A stretch of DNA of 64,000 bases from Yunchengibacter salinarum (GCF_037658235.1 NZ_JBBJLN010000002.1:62001-126000), one strand, 5' to 3'. Shown: positions 26,558-35,996, counted from the stretch's first letter. Numbers and translations are program-made. The notes: generated by a model from the sequence alone, not told the origin.

Positions 26558-27250
26558 TTAACGCAGCAGGCGGCGCCCGGCTGCCACGCCCAGAAGCCCC
26601 ACGGCCATCAGGGCCAGCAGGGGCGGTTCGGGGACGGTGGCGGGGGCGAAATTCACCTGAAGCAGGAAATCGTCAAAGTCCGAGTCGCCACCCCCGGCGC
26701 GGTCATTGAAGCCGAAGACAAGCTGGGTCAGGCCGGTGGTGTCGCTGCCCGACGATCCGAAGAAGCTGGCGACGAAGGGTGAGTCGGTCCCGAAGGTGCC
26801 CCTGGTGCGGTTGCCGCCAAAGAAGATGTCATCCCCCGTGAAGCTGGTGCCCGCGGCCACGTTCACGGTGCGGATGGCGCCATTGTTTTCATTGATTCGC
26901 ACGCCGCGCGCCGGGGTCATGTTCGGGCGCGGGCCGGTATCGAAAGCGAAATAGTTCTGATCCCTGCTTTCTTCCGCCAGAAAGGAGAAGGTGAGCGCGC
27001 CGGCGCTTTCCACGCTGAGCGTTACATCGGTCACGGCCTGCGTGAGCCCCCGGTCCCGCATCAGGTCGGTGAAGCTGAAGCCGTTGATACGGTCCCCTTC
27101 GCCGTCGTCTTCCAAAGTGAGCCAGACGGAGTCGGAATTGGTGTCCAGGCGCATTTGCGCCTGTACCGGCGCGACAAGGACCACCAGCCCGGCGGCAAGG
27201 CCGAGCAGAGCGCGCGGAAAGGAACGGGGTGTGATCATGGCATTTCTCAT
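26558..27250 (-). CDS. PEP-CTERM sorting domain protein, exported
   Basis: A 230-residue secreted protein. A Sec signal peptide ends near VQA (about residue 31). The mature part is Gly/Asp-rich and beta-like; near its end lies GGGDSDFDDFLLQV, the acidic DUF4114-like pattern that can bind calcium. The C-terminus is a classical PEP-CTERM signal: VPEP, a hydrophobic helix (LLALMAVGLLGVAAG) and RRLLR. Exosortase (EpsH/XrtA) recognises and cuts this signal. AAGG lies 7 bases upstream of the start at 27250. No exosortase is in this window. It is divergent from an EpsD gene across a short AT-rich gap. Confidence 0.82.
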   Translation of the reverse strand: MRNAMITPRSFPRALLGLAAGLVVLVAPVQAQMRLDTNSDSVWLTLEDDGEGDRINGFSFTDLMRDRGLTQAVTDVTLSVESAGALTFSFLAEESRDQNYFAFDTGPRPNMTPARGVRINENNGAIRTVNVAAGTSFTGDDIFFGGNRTRGTFGTDSPFVASFFGSSGSDTTGLTQLVFGFNDRAGGGDSDFDDFLLQVNFAPATVPEPPLLALMAVGLLGVAAGRRLLR

Positions 27251-27354
27251 CTTGCAACCTTTGTCAGAAAGGTATCAGACTGTCGCGAAGAAATTGAGTA
27301 AAAATTCAGGATATCGAGAATAAAAGAGAAAAATTCACCATAGGAGTGCGGTTT

Positions 27355-28389
27355 GTGGCGTGTTTTGTCGAGATGTTCAGGGGGCTTGTTCCGGCCCCGG
27401 CACGGCTGCGCGTTTCCGCATTGTGCCTGATGTCATTTGCCGCCCTTGGGCTGGCGGGTTGCGGTGATGACGGCCCCGGCGTCGATGAGGCGCGCAGCCC
27501 CACAGTGCAGGAGGAGCCCGCCGCCTGGCGGGTGGCGGCACGGGTGAACGGCGAACCCATCCTGATCGAGGATGTGGACCGGGAAATGGTCCGCCTGCAA
27601 ATGGAGGGATTGGGGCAGACCTCTCGCCGTAGCGCTTTGCGGGCTTTGGTGGAGCGGGCCGTGCTGCGCCAGAAGGCCGAGGCGGCGGGCTTGCAGGCGA
27701 AAGACGATACGGCCTGGCTGATTCGCCGCGCACAGGACCGCCTTCTGGCGGAGGCGTATGCGGCCACCCGCATCGGCACCGGTGTCACGGTCACGGGAAG
27801 CGAGGCCCGCGCCCATGTGGCCGAAAACCCGGATTTGTATTCCGATCGTGCCCATGTGGCGCTGGATACCGTGTTCATGGACATGGACGCGGTGAGCCGG
27901 GACCTGCGTGCCGCGCTGGACCGGGCGGAGACTTTGGGTGCAGTGGTGAAGCTGGCGCGCGAGGCCGGGGTGCGCCATCGCCGACAGCCCTTTGCCGCCA
28001 TGAGCGAGACCCTGCCCGCCGCCATACGCAGCCGCCTGAAGGGGCTTGCTGACAGCGGGGCGGTGTTTTTCGTGCGCCGGGGGGACAATTTGCAGGCCCT
28101 TCAGGTGTTGTCCCATGAGCCCCGGCCCCTTGAGGGCGGCGCGGCGGTGGACGCGGCGGTGACCTTGCTCCGCCGTCAGCGCGTGCAGGATCGCCTGGCC
28201 GAGGTGCGCAAGACCGCGGCGGAACAGGCGTCGGTATCCTATTTCCGGGAATTTTCGTCGCTTGGAAAGGGGGATGACGGGGCTGGTGATGGCGGGGTTG
28301 GCGATGGCGGGGCGCAAGAGGGCGGCAAGGACAATGCCGGCAGCGGCGCGAAGGCGGCTGATGCCCCTGATGCCTCTGATCGTCCCTGA
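27355..28389 (+). CDS. EpsD-type peptidyl-prolyl isomerase, lipoprotein
   Basis: A protein of about 344 residues. It has an N-terminal hydrophobic segment with a lipobox (LGLAGC), then the SurA-N-like helical domain (VNGEPILIEDVDREMVRLQMEG, with ALVERAVLRQKAEAAGL) and a parvulin-like region, as in the EpsD family found in exosortase/exopolysaccharide loci. The tail is low-complexity Gly/Asp (GDDGAGDGGVGDGGAQEGG). GTG 27355 is preferred because AGGAG lies 8 bases upstream; the frame is open to a GTG at 27346, where AGGA is too close, and ATG 27373 is a third option. Divergent neighbour: the PEP-CTERM protein. Confidence 0.8.
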   Translation: MACFVEMFRGLVPAPARLRVSALCLMSFAALGLAGCGDDGPGVDEARSPTVQEEPAAWRVAARVNGEPILIEDVDREMVRLQMEGLGQTSRRSALRALVERAVLRQKAEAAGLQAKDDTAWLIRRAQDRLLAEAYAATRIGTGVTVTGSEARAHVAENPDLYSDRAHVALDTVFMDMDAVSRDLRAALDRAETLGAVVKLAREAGVRHRRQPFAAMSETLPAAIRSRLKGLADSGAVFFVRRGDNLQALQVLSHEPRPLEGGAAVDAAVTLLRRQRVQDRLAEVRKTAAEQASVSYFREFSSLGKGDDGAGDGGVGDGGAQEGGKDNAGSGAKAADAPDASDRP

Positions 28390-28603
28390 TCGCCCCTGAT
28401 TCCGGCCATCCTCCCGTGGTCACCGCGCCCTTTTGAACCCGTTCGTGGCTTTCCGATAATTGCCGGGTCGGCGGAGAAACTGATTCCATCTTGCCCCGCG
28501 CCGGGCAGGCGGGTAAACAGCGGGGGACTTCTGGGCAAGAACGGCGCGCGGATCAGGGCGGCGCCTGCCCGATCCCGCGCCCTCCGTAACAAGGGTTTCT
28601 GCC

Positions 28604-30082
28604 ATGTCCGATGACCATGCCGCGCCGGGTGAGCGCGTGATCGCCCGCGCCCCCGATGACAACAGTGCGGGCCCCCGCACCCTGTATGACAAGATATGGG
28701 ACAGCCATCTTGTGGCGCGCCAGGGGGAGACGGGCGGCCTTATCTATATCGACCGCCATCTGGTGCACGAAGTGACCTCGCCGCAGGCGTTCGAGGGGCT
28801 GCGCATGGCGGGCCGTTCGGTGTGGCGCAAGGACAGCATCATCGCGGTGCCGGATCATAATGTGCCCACGGTGGACCGGGACAAGCCGAACCCGGACCCC
28901 ATGTCCACCGCGCAACTGGCCGCGCTGGAAGACAATGTGGCCGAGTTCGGCCTGAATTACATTTCCATGAGCGATGTGCGCCAGGGCATTGTGCATGTGA
29001 TCGGCCCGGAACTGGGCTTTACCCAACCGGGCGTGACCATGGTGTGCGGCGACAGCCATACCAGCACGCACGGCGCGTTTGGCGCGCTGGCCTTTGGCAT
29101 CGGCACGTCGGAGGTGGAGCATGTGATGGCCACCCAGACACTTGCCATGACCCGCGCCCGCAATCTGCGCGTGGTGGTGGATGGCACCATGCCCCCCGGC
29201 TGCACGGCCAAGGATGTGGCGCTGGCCGTGATTGGCAGGCTGGGTACGGCGGGCGGCACCGGGCACGTGATCGAATATGCGGGCAGCGTGGTGAAGGCCC
29301 TGTCCATGGAAGGCCGCATGACCCTGTGCAACATGGCGATCGAGGCGGGCGCCCGTGCCGGTCTGGTGGCGCCTGATGACACCACCTTCGCCTATCTCAA
29401 GGGGCGCCCTTATGCGCCATCCGGTGAAAACTGGGACAGGGCGGTGGCTTACTGGTCCGCGCTGCCCAGTGATGACGGCGCCCGGTTCGACCGCGAAATC
29501 CATCTGGACGGATCGGATATCAGCCCGCTGGTCACCTGGGGCACCTCGCCCGAAGATGTGGTGCCGGTGACCGGCGACGTGCCCGACCCCGCTGGTTTTG
29601 ACGATCCCTCCCGCCGGGAGGGGGCCGAAAAGGCGCTGGATTATATGGGCCTGAAGCCGGGCCAGAAAATGACCGATCTGCGCGTGGACCGGGTTTTTAT
29701 CGGCTCCTGCACCAACAGCCGGATCGAGGATCTGCGCGCCGCCGCCCGCTATGTGAAGGGCGCGCGGCTGGCCGATACGGTGAAAGAAGCCATTGTGGTG
29801 CCCGGCTCCGGTCTGGTGAAGCAGATGGCCGAGGCCGAGGGGCTGGACCGTGTTTTCACCGATGCCGGGTTTCAGTGGCGGGAGCCGGGCTGCTCCATGT
29901 GCCTGGGTATGAACCCGGACAAGGCCGGGCCGGGGGAGCGGGTGGCGTCCACCTCCAACCGGAATTTCGTGGGCCGCCAGGGGCCGGGATCGCGCACCCA
30001 TCTGGTATCGCCCGCCATGGCGGCGGCGGCCGGGATTGCCGGGCATTTCGTCGATATTCGCGCCCTGGACACAAAAGATTAG
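28604..30082 (+). CDS. leuC: 3-isopropylmalate dehydratase large subunit
   Basis: A 492-residue aconitase-family enzyme converting 2- to 3-isopropylmalate with LeuD. Three cysteines hold the [4Fe-4S] cluster: C369 (GSCTNSR), C430 and C433 (CSMC). The signatures CGDSHTSTHGAFGALAFGIGTSE and TLYDKIWDSHLV confirm LeuC. The first 25 residues are a short polar extension. AAGGG lies 9 bases before the ATG. First gene of leuC-leuD-leuB-asd. Confidence 0.96.
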   Translation: MSDDHAAPGERVIARAPDDNSAGPRTLYDKIWDSHLVARQGETGGLIYIDRHLVHEVTSPQAFEGLRMAGRSVWRKDSIIAVPDHNVPTVDRDKPNPDPMSTAQLAALEDNVAEFGLNYISMSDVRQGIVHVIGPELGFTQPGVTMVCGDSHTSTHGAFGALAFGIGTSEVEHVMATQTLAMTRARNLRVVVDGTMPPGCTAKDVALAVIGRLGTAGGTGHVIEYAGSVVKALSMEGRMTLCNMAIEAGARAGLVAPDDTTFAYLKGRPYAPSGENWDRAVAYWSALPSDDGARFDREIHLDGSDISPLVTWGTSPEDVVPVTGDVPDPAGFDDPSRREGAEKALDYMGLKPGQKMTDLRVDRVFIGSCTNSRIEDLRAAARYVKGARLADTVKEAIVVPGSGLVKQMAEAEGLDRVFTDAGFQWREPGCSMCLGMNPDKAGPGERVASTSNRNFVGRQGPGSRTHLVSPAMAAAAGIAGHFVDIRALDTKD

Positions 30083-30091
30083 GAGAGCGTG

Positions 30092-30700
30092 ATGGACAAG
30101 GTTGGTAAAATCACCGCGCCCGCCATTTCCCTGCCACGGGACAATGTGGACACGGATTTGATCATTCCGGCGAAATATCTCAAATCCATCAAGCGCACCG
30201 GCTTTGGCGCCGGGGCCTTTGAAACTTTGCGCTATGATGCGGATGGCCACCTGCGCCCCGACAGCCCGTTTGACAACAAGATGGCCGAAGGCGCGGAAAT
30301 CCTGCTGTCGGGCCGGAATTTCGGCTGCGGGTCCAGCCGGGAACATGCGCCCTGGGCGCTCAGGGATCTGGGCATCCGCGCCGTGATCGCGCAGAGCTTC
30401 GCCGATATTTTCCGGGGCAATTGCGTGAAGAACGGCATTGTCACCGTGGCGTTGGGGGCGCCGGAACTGGCATCGCTGCATGACACGGCGGCTGAAGGCG
30501 GGCGCATCACGGTGGACCTGGTGTCGCAGACCGTGATGAGCGAGGGCGGCACCCCCATTCCATTCGATTATGATGCCGGGCACCGGCACATGCTGCTGAA
30601 TGGCCTGGACGAGATCGGCGTGACGCTGGGAAAAAAGGCGGAAATCGCGGCGTTCGAGCAGTGGCAGCGATCCCGGATGCCCTGGCTTTACAGCGCCTGA
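30092..30700 (+). CDS. leuD: 3-isopropylmalate dehydratase small subunit
   Basis: A 202-residue swivel-domain subunit that completes the active site with LeuC. LPRDNVDTDLIIPAKYLKSI and the GRNFGCGSSREHAPWAL loop are diagnostic. The start is ATG 30092, with AGGAG six bases upstream; a GTG three bases earlier is possible. It begins 9 bases after the leuC stop; leuB follows 51 bases later. Confidence 0.96.
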   Translation: MDKVGKITAPAISLPRDNVDTDLIIPAKYLKSIKRTGFGAGAFETLRYDADGHLRPDSPFDNKMAEGAEILLSGRNFGCGSSREHAPWALRDLGIRAVIAQSFADIFRGNCVKNGIVTVALGAPELASLHDTAAEGGRITVDLVSQTVMSEGGTPIPFDYDAGHRHMLLNGLDEIGVTLGKKAEIAAFEQWQRSRMPWLYSA

Positions 30701-30751
30701 CCATTGGCGCGGCAGAAGGCGCGCACATCCGTTTTGACCGAAGGAGGCCCC

Positions 30752-31840
30752 ATGGCTGACAAGGCCCTAATGTTCCTGCCCGGTGATGGCATCGGCCCGG
30801 AAATCATGATCGAGAACCGCCGCGTGCTTGACCGGCTGGGCGCGCTGTATGGTGTGCGTTTTCAGGTGTCGGAAGACCTGGTGGGCGGCGCCGCCTATGA
30901 ACGACACGGCGTGCCGCTGGCGGATGAAACGCTGGCCCGCGCGCGGGATGTGGATGCCATACTGTTCGGCGCCGTGGGTGGCCCGCAATGGGACAATGTG
31001 GCCTATGACAAGCGCCCGGAAGCGGGCCTGCTGCGCCTGCGCAAGGAACTGGACCTGTTCGCCAATCTTCGGCCCGCCATCTGCATGGAGGCATTGGCCG
31101 ATGCCAGCGCGCTCAAGAAAGACCGGGTGGCGGGGCTGAACATACTGATCGTGCGCGAATTGGCGGGCGGGGTTTATTTCGGCGAGCCCCGCGGCATCGA
31201 AACCGATGCTCACGGCCATCGGGTGGGCATCAACACCCACCGCTATGCGGATTGGGAGATCCACCGCATCGCCCGCGTGGCGTTCGACCTGGCGGAAAAG
31301 CGGGACGGGCGCGTGGTGTCGGCGGAAAAATCCAATGTGATGGAGGCGGGCCTGCTGTGGCGGGAGGAAGTGAGCCGCATTCACGACGAATCCTATGATC
31401 ACATCACGCTGGAACACATGCTGGCGGACAATTGCGCCATGCAACTCGTGCGTGCCCCCAAGCAGTTCGACGTGATCCTGACCGACAATCTGTTCGGCGA
31501 CATGCTGTCGGACGAAGCGGCCATGCTGACCGGCTCGCTGGGGATGCTGCCGTCCGCTTCTCTGGGCGCGGACGGTCCCGGCCTGTTCGAGCCGGTGCAC
31601 GGCTCCGCCCCCGATATTGCCGGGGAAGGCAAGGCCAATCCGCTGGCGGCGATTCTGTCGCTGGCCATGGCCCTGCGCTACAGCCTGAATATGGGGAAGG
31701 CGGCGGACCATCTTGAAAAAGCGGTCTCGGATGCGCTATTGACCGGGCTGAGAACCAGCGACATCTGGCAGGATGGCATGACGCCTGCGTCCACGCGGGA
31801 CATGGGTGATGCTGTGCTGAAAGCACTGGAAAGCGACTGA
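30752..31840 (+). CDS. leuB: 3-isopropylmalate dehydrogenase
   Basis: A 362-residue NAD-dependent decarboxylating dehydrogenase, the last specific step of leucine synthesis before transamination. Visible signatures: LPGDGIGPEIM, GAVGGPQWDN, LLRLRKELDLFANLRPA, RELAGGVYFGEPR and DNLFGDMLSDEAAMLTGSLGMLPSASLG. AAGGAGG precedes ATG 30752. It is followed by asd after 64 bases. Confidence 0.97.
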   Translation: MADKALMFLPGDGIGPEIMIENRRVLDRLGALYGVRFQVSEDLVGGAAYERHGVPLADETLARARDVDAILFGAVGGPQWDNVAYDKRPEAGLLRLRKELDLFANLRPAICMEALADASALKKDRVAGLNILIVRELAGGVYFGEPRGIETDAHGHRVGINTHRYADWEIHRIARVAFDLAEKRDGRVVSAEKSNVMEAGLLWREEVSRIHDESYDHITLEHMLADNCAMQLVRAPKQFDVILTDNLFGDMLSDEAAMLTGSLGMLPSASLGADGPGLFEPVHGSAPDIAGEGKANPLAAILSLAMALRYSLNMGKAADHLEKAVSDALLTGLRTSDIWQDGMTPASTRDMGDAVLKALESD

Positions 31841-31904
31841 CGGGCGCCGCCATCGGCGCCGCTTCGCCGGTCCCTTGAACACATATCCATCAGGAGAGAT
31901 GACC

Positions 31905-32924
31905 ATGGGCTATCGCCTCGCTGTCGTGGGCGCCACTGGCAATGTGGGCCGTGAAATGCTGACTATTCTGGCCGAGCGGGATTTCCCCGTCGATGAAGTG
32001 GTGGCGCTGGCCTCCCGCCGCTCCGTCGGTCAGAAGGTGGGGTTCGGTGACAAGGAGCTGACCATCCAGGCGCTGGACAGCTTCGACTTTTCCAATACGG
32101 ACATCGCCCTGTTTTCTGCTGGCGGCAGCGTGTCCAAGGAATACGGCCCCAAGGCCGCCGGGCAGGGTGCCATCGTGATCGACAATTCCAGCCATTTCCG
32201 CATGGACCCGGATGTGCCGCTGGTGGTGCCGGAAGTGAATGCCCATCACCTGAAGGATTTTCGCAAGAAGAACATCATCGCCAACCCCAACTGCTCCACG
32301 GCGCAGATGGTGGTGGCGCTGAAGCCGCTGCATGATCGTGCCAGGATCAAGCGCGTTGTGGTGGACACCTATCAAAGTGTGTCGGGCGCCGGGAATGCCG
32401 CCATGGACGAGCTGTTTTCCCAGACCAAGGGGGTCTTCACCAATGACGAGGTGGCACCGGAAAATTTCCCCAAGCAGATGGCCTTCAATGTGATCCCCCA
32501 TATCGACCAGTTCCTGGAGGATGGCTCCACCAAGGAAGAATGGAAGATGATGGTGGAGACCAAGAAAATGCTGGACCCGGCCATCAAGCTCACCGGCACC
32601 TGTGTGCGGGTTCCGGTTTTCGTCGGCCATGCGGAAGCCATCAATATCGAGTTCGAGGAAGCGCTCACCGATGACGAGGCGCGGGACATCCTGCGGGAAG
32701 CGCCCGGCTGCCTCGTGGTGGATAAGCGCGAACCCGGCGGCTATATCACGCCGGTGGAGTGCGTGGGCGATTTCGCCACCTATATCTCCCGCATCCGCAC
32801 CGACCCCACGGTGGATAACGGCCTGAACATCTGGGTGGTGAGCGACAATCTGCGCAAGGGCGCCGCCCTCAACGCCATTCAGATTGCCGAGAGTATGCTC
32901 AATCAGGGCCTGCTGAACAAATAG
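31905..32924 (+). CDS. asd: Aspartate-semialdehyde dehydrogenase
   Basis: A 339-residue NADP-dependent enzyme reducing aspartyl phosphate to the semialdehyde for lysine, threonine and methionine synthesis. The Rossmann start VVGATGNVGREML, catalytic C130 (NPNCSTAQM) and TYQSVSGAG are present. Two ATGs lie six bases apart (31899 and 31905); AGGAG is two bases from the first and eight from the second, so I choose 31905. It is the last gene of the leu-asd run. Confidence 0.96.
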   Translation: MGYRLAVVGATGNVGREMLTILAERDFPVDEVVALASRRSVGQKVGFGDKELTIQALDSFDFSNTDIALFSAGGSVSKEYGPKAAGQGAIVIDNSSHFRMDPDVPLVVPEVNAHHLKDFRKKNIIANPNCSTAQMVVALKPLHDRARIKRVVVDTYQSVSGAGNAAMDELFSQTKGVFTNDEVAPENFPKQMAFNVIPHIDQFLEDGSTKEEWKMMVETKKMLDPAIKLTGTCVRVPVFVGHAEAINIEFEEALTDDEARDILREAPGCLVVDKREPGGYITPVECVGDFATYISRIRTDPTVDNGLNIWVVSDNLRKGAALNAIQIAESMLNQGLLNK

Positions 32925-33111
32925 GCGGGCGCCGCACTGATCCCGCGCAGGGCCCGCGCCGCCATTCCGCCCCGCGCGGCGTGGCGGTCGGCCCGGTGCA
33001 ATGGCCCTGTTGGCGTTGACTTGCCCCGGTGGCGCGCACATCATGGTGACGATCTGGTTCGCGTGCCGATCCCGGCGCGCGGGCTGTTTGTTTTCCAAGG
33101 GGGGAAATGTG

Positions 33112-34944
33112 ATGACGACGCGGATGCAGGGCCGTTATTTCGGCGCGAACACACGGGTGTCCAGATGGGCCATGGTCGGGGCGCTGGCCCTGACCCTGGG
33201 GGCCTGTTCCGGTGGGGATCAGCCCACGGTGGAAGAGGCGCGCGCCTTCATGGAGCAGGCGGAAGCCGACCTTCAGGAGCTGGGGGTGAAGGTATCCCGC
33301 ATCTTCTGGGTGCAGAACAATTTCATCACCGTTGATACCAACAAGCTGGCCGCGGAAGCGGATGAGGAATACACCACGCTGGCGGTGAAGCTGGCCAATG
33401 CCACCAAGCGCTTTCAGGGGGTGGACCTGCCGCCCGCCCTGGATCGCAAGATGGGGATGCTGAAAGCGGCCCTGACCCTGCCCGCCCCGGAAGACCCGGA
33501 AAAAACCCGTGAACTGGCGGAGATCAAATCCCGGCTGGAAAGCACCTATGCCACCGGCTCGGTGGAGATTGACGGCGAGTCGCAGGATCTGGGGCAGTTG
33601 TCCGATACCATGGCGCACAGCCGCGATCCGCAGAATCTGCTGGCCGCCTGGCGGGGCTGGCGCACCGTGTCCCCGCCCATGAAGGATGATTATGCCCGCA
33701 TGGTGCAGATCGCCAATGAAGGGGCGGACGCGCTGGGCTTCAAGGATGTGGGCGCCATGTGGCGGTCCAAATATGACATGCCCGCCGATGATTTCCGGCA
33801 AACGGCGGATGAGCTGTTCGAAGACGTGAAGCCGCTTTATGAAAGTCTGCATTGCCATGTGCGGGCCAGGCTCAATGACTTTTACGGCGATGACGTGGCC
33901 CCCGATGAAGGCCCGATCCCCGCGCATCTGCTGGGTAATATGTGGGCGCAGCAATGGGGCAACATTTTTGATATCGTCAAGCCGGAAGGCGCGGGCCAGA
34001 GCTATGACCTGACCGCTTTGCTGACGGAAAACGATTATACGCCGGTGAAAATGGCCGAGGCGGCGGACAATTTCTTCCAGTCGCTCAGCTTCGAGCCGCT
34101 GCCGGATACCTTCTGGGACCGGTCCCTGTTCGAGGACCCCAAGGATCGGGACGTGGTGTGCCATGCCAGCGCCTGGAACATCGATAGCAAGGAAGACGTG
34201 CGCATCAAGATGTGCACCAAGGTGAATGGCGAGGATTTCGTGACCATGCATCACGAAATCGGCCACAATATCTATCAGCGCGCCTATAAGGATCAGGACC
34301 CGCTGTACCAGACCGGCGCCCATGACGGCTTCCATGAGGCCATTGGAGACATGGTGGCGCTTTCCATCACGCCGCAATATCTAAAGCAGATCGGATTGCT
34401 GGATACGGCCCCCGGCTCGGACGCGGACACCGCCATTCTGTTGCAGCAGGCGCTGGACAAGGTGGCCTTCATGCCCTTCGGCCTGATGGTGGACCAATGG
34501 CGCTGGCAGGTGTTCTCCGGCGAGGCGACCCCGGATGACTATAACGAAGCCTGGTGGGATCTGCGTGAATCCTATCAGGGCGTGGCCGCGCCGGGGGATC
34601 GCCCGGCGAATGCCTTTGATCCGGGTGCCAAGTTCCATATTCCGGGCAACACGCCCTATATGCGCTATTTCCTGGCGCATATTCTGCAATTTCAGTTCCA
34701 TCAGGCCGCTTGCGAGCAGGCCGGTTGGGACGGCCCGCTGCACCGCTGTTCCGTTTACGGCAATGAAGAGGTGGGCGCGCGTTTCAAGGAAATGCTGCAA
34801 ATGGGGGCCAGCAAGCCCTGGCCGGACGTGCTGGAAACCTTCACCGGCAGCCGGGAAATGGATGGCTCCGCCGTTCTGGCCTATTTCGCGCCCCTGAAGG
34901 CGTGGCTGGATGAGCAGAACAAGGACCGCACCTGCGGCTGGTAG
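33112..34944 (+). CDS. M2-family (ACE-like) zinc metallopeptidase, lipoprotein
   Basis: A 610-residue peptidyl-dipeptidase of the angiotensin-converting-enzyme family. The zinc site is HEIGH at 381-385, with the third ligand glutamate in GFHEAIGD about 24 residues on. A short basic N-terminus and hydrophobic stretch end in the lipobox LGAC, so the enzyme is probably anchored on the periplasmic side. GGGGGGAAA precedes ATG 33112. Bacterial members cut dipeptides from the C-terminus of peptides; the physiological substrate here is unknown. It is transcribed alone, with a terminator-like hairpin 20 bases downstream. Confidence 0.93.
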   Translation: MTTRMQGRYFGANTRVSRWAMVGALALTLGACSGGDQPTVEEARAFMEQAEADLQELGVKVSRIFWVQNNFITVDTNKLAAEADEEYTTLAVKLANATKRFQGVDLPPALDRKMGMLKAALTLPAPEDPEKTRELAEIKSRLESTYATGSVEIDGESQDLGQLSDTMAHSRDPQNLLAAWRGWRTVSPPMKDDYARMVQIANEGADALGFKDVGAMWRSKYDMPADDFRQTADELFEDVKPLYESLHCHVRARLNDFYGDDVAPDEGPIPAHLLGNMWAQQWGNIFDIVKPEGAGQSYDLTALLTENDYTPVKMAEAADNFFQSLSFEPLPDTFWDRSLFEDPKDRDVVCHASAWNIDSKEDVRIKMCTKVNGEDFVTMHHEIGHNIYQRAYKDQDPLYQTGAHDGFHEAIGDMVALSITPQYLKQIGLLDTAPGSDADTAILLQQALDKVAFMPFGLMVDQWRWQVFSGEATPDDYNEAWWDLRESYQGVAAPGDRPANAFDPGAKFHIPGNTPYMRYFLAHILQFQFHQAACEQAGWDGPLHRCSVYGNEEVGARFKEMLQMGASKPWPDVLETFTGSREMDGSAVLAYFAPLKAWLDEQNKDRTCGW

Positions 34945-34964
34945 GCGCGGCGCCCGACATGTGT

Positions 34965-35001
34965 GGCCCCGTCCGCGCCGCGCGGGCGGGGCCGTTTCGT
35001 G
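34965..35001 (+). terminator. Terminator-like hairpin after the M2 peptidase gene
   Basis: A 12-bp stem (ggccccgtccgc/gcgggcggggcc with one G-U pair, 34965-34976 with 34982-34993) encloses a 5-base loop. The following GTTTCGT is a weak T-run, so termination may be only partial. Confidence 0.5.
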
Positions 35002-35070
35002 ACCGTCATCGCCCCCCGCGCGGGTATGCGGGGCCAGGTTCCGCGATGGCGTAAGAAAGAGGTTGGATGA

Positions 35071-35979
35071 ATGACCCGCACCGATGGGGCCGCTTCTCGC
35101 CCGCAAACAATGTGTGCCGAACCGCCGGGGAGCAGGCCGCTCAGAAGCCTGCTGTTCATGCCGGGCAGCAATGCGCGTGCGCTGGAAAAGGCGCGCGGCC
35201 TGCCCGCCGACGGGGTCATCATCGACCTTGAGGACGCCGTGGCGCCGGATCAAAAGGAAGGCGCCCGCGATCAGGCCCGCGCCGCGCTGGCGCAAGGAAT
35301 GGGAAACCGGCTGACGGCGCTTCGCATCAATGGGGTGGACACGCCCTGGTGGCGGGACGATGTGGCCGCCGCCGTGGCGGGCGGCGCGGATGCGGTGGTG
35401 ATCCCCAAGGTGGAAAGCCCCGCCCCGGTTCTGGATGTGGCAGGGGCTTTGTTTCTGGAAGGCGCACCCCGGTCTCTGGCGATCTGGGTGATGCTGGAAA
35501 CGCCCGCGTCTTTCCTGGCGCTGGAGGCGATCGCCAGAAGTCACCCCCGGCTGGGGGCACTGGTGCTGGGCACCAATGATCTGGCGCATGGCCTGAAGGC
35601 GGCCCATGTGCCGGGTCGGGCACCGCTGAGCGCGGCCCTGTCAATGGCGTTGCTTACTGCCCGCGCGCATGGTCTGGCGGCGCTGGACGGCGTGTATAAC
35701 CGGCTGAAGGATACAGCCGGTCTTGAAGAGGAGTGCCGGGCGGGCGCCGCCCTTGGCTTTGACGGCAAGACGCTGATCCACCCCGGCCAGATAGAGGCCG
35801 CCAACACCGCCTTCGCCCCGGACCCGGACGCGGTGGCCAACGCCCGCAAGCTGGTGGCGGCGTGGGAGGAGTCCGACGGCGGCGTGGTACGGGTGGACGG
35901 CCACATGGTCGAGGACATGCATGTGCGTGACGCCAGAGACCTGATCGCCCGCGCCGAGGCCCTGAGGGAACAGCAATAG
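35071..35979 (+). CDS. CoA-ester lyase (HpcH/HpaI, CitE-like)
   Basis: A 302-residue TIM-barrel lyase. RSLLFMPGSNARALEKA is the CitE/malyl-CoA lyase N-terminus; DGVIIDLEDAV, LRINGVDTPWW, VIPKVESP and FDGKTLIHPGQIE hold the expected Mg2+ and CoA contacts. These enzymes cleave or form malyl-CoA, methylmalyl-CoA or citramalyl-CoA. The exact substrate is not readable. Position just upstream of sdhCDAB suggests a link to C4/C5 metabolism. Start ATG 35071 follows AAGAAAGAGG. Confidence 0.88.
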   Translation: MTRTDGAASRPQTMCAEPPGSRPLRSLLFMPGSNARALEKARGLPADGVIIDLEDAVAPDQKEGARDQARAALAQGMGNRLTALRINGVDTPWWRDDVAAAVAGGADAVVIPKVESPAPVLDVAGALFLEGAPRSLAIWVMLETPASFLALEAIARSHPRLGALVLGTNDLAHGLKAAHVPGRAPLSAALSMALLTARAHGLAALDGVYNRLKDTAGLEEECRAGAALGFDGKTLIHPGQIEAANTAFAPDPDAVANARKLVAAWEESDGGVVRVDGHMVEDMHVRDARDLIARAEALREQQ

Positions 35980-35996
35980 CAACCACACTTCCCCCC

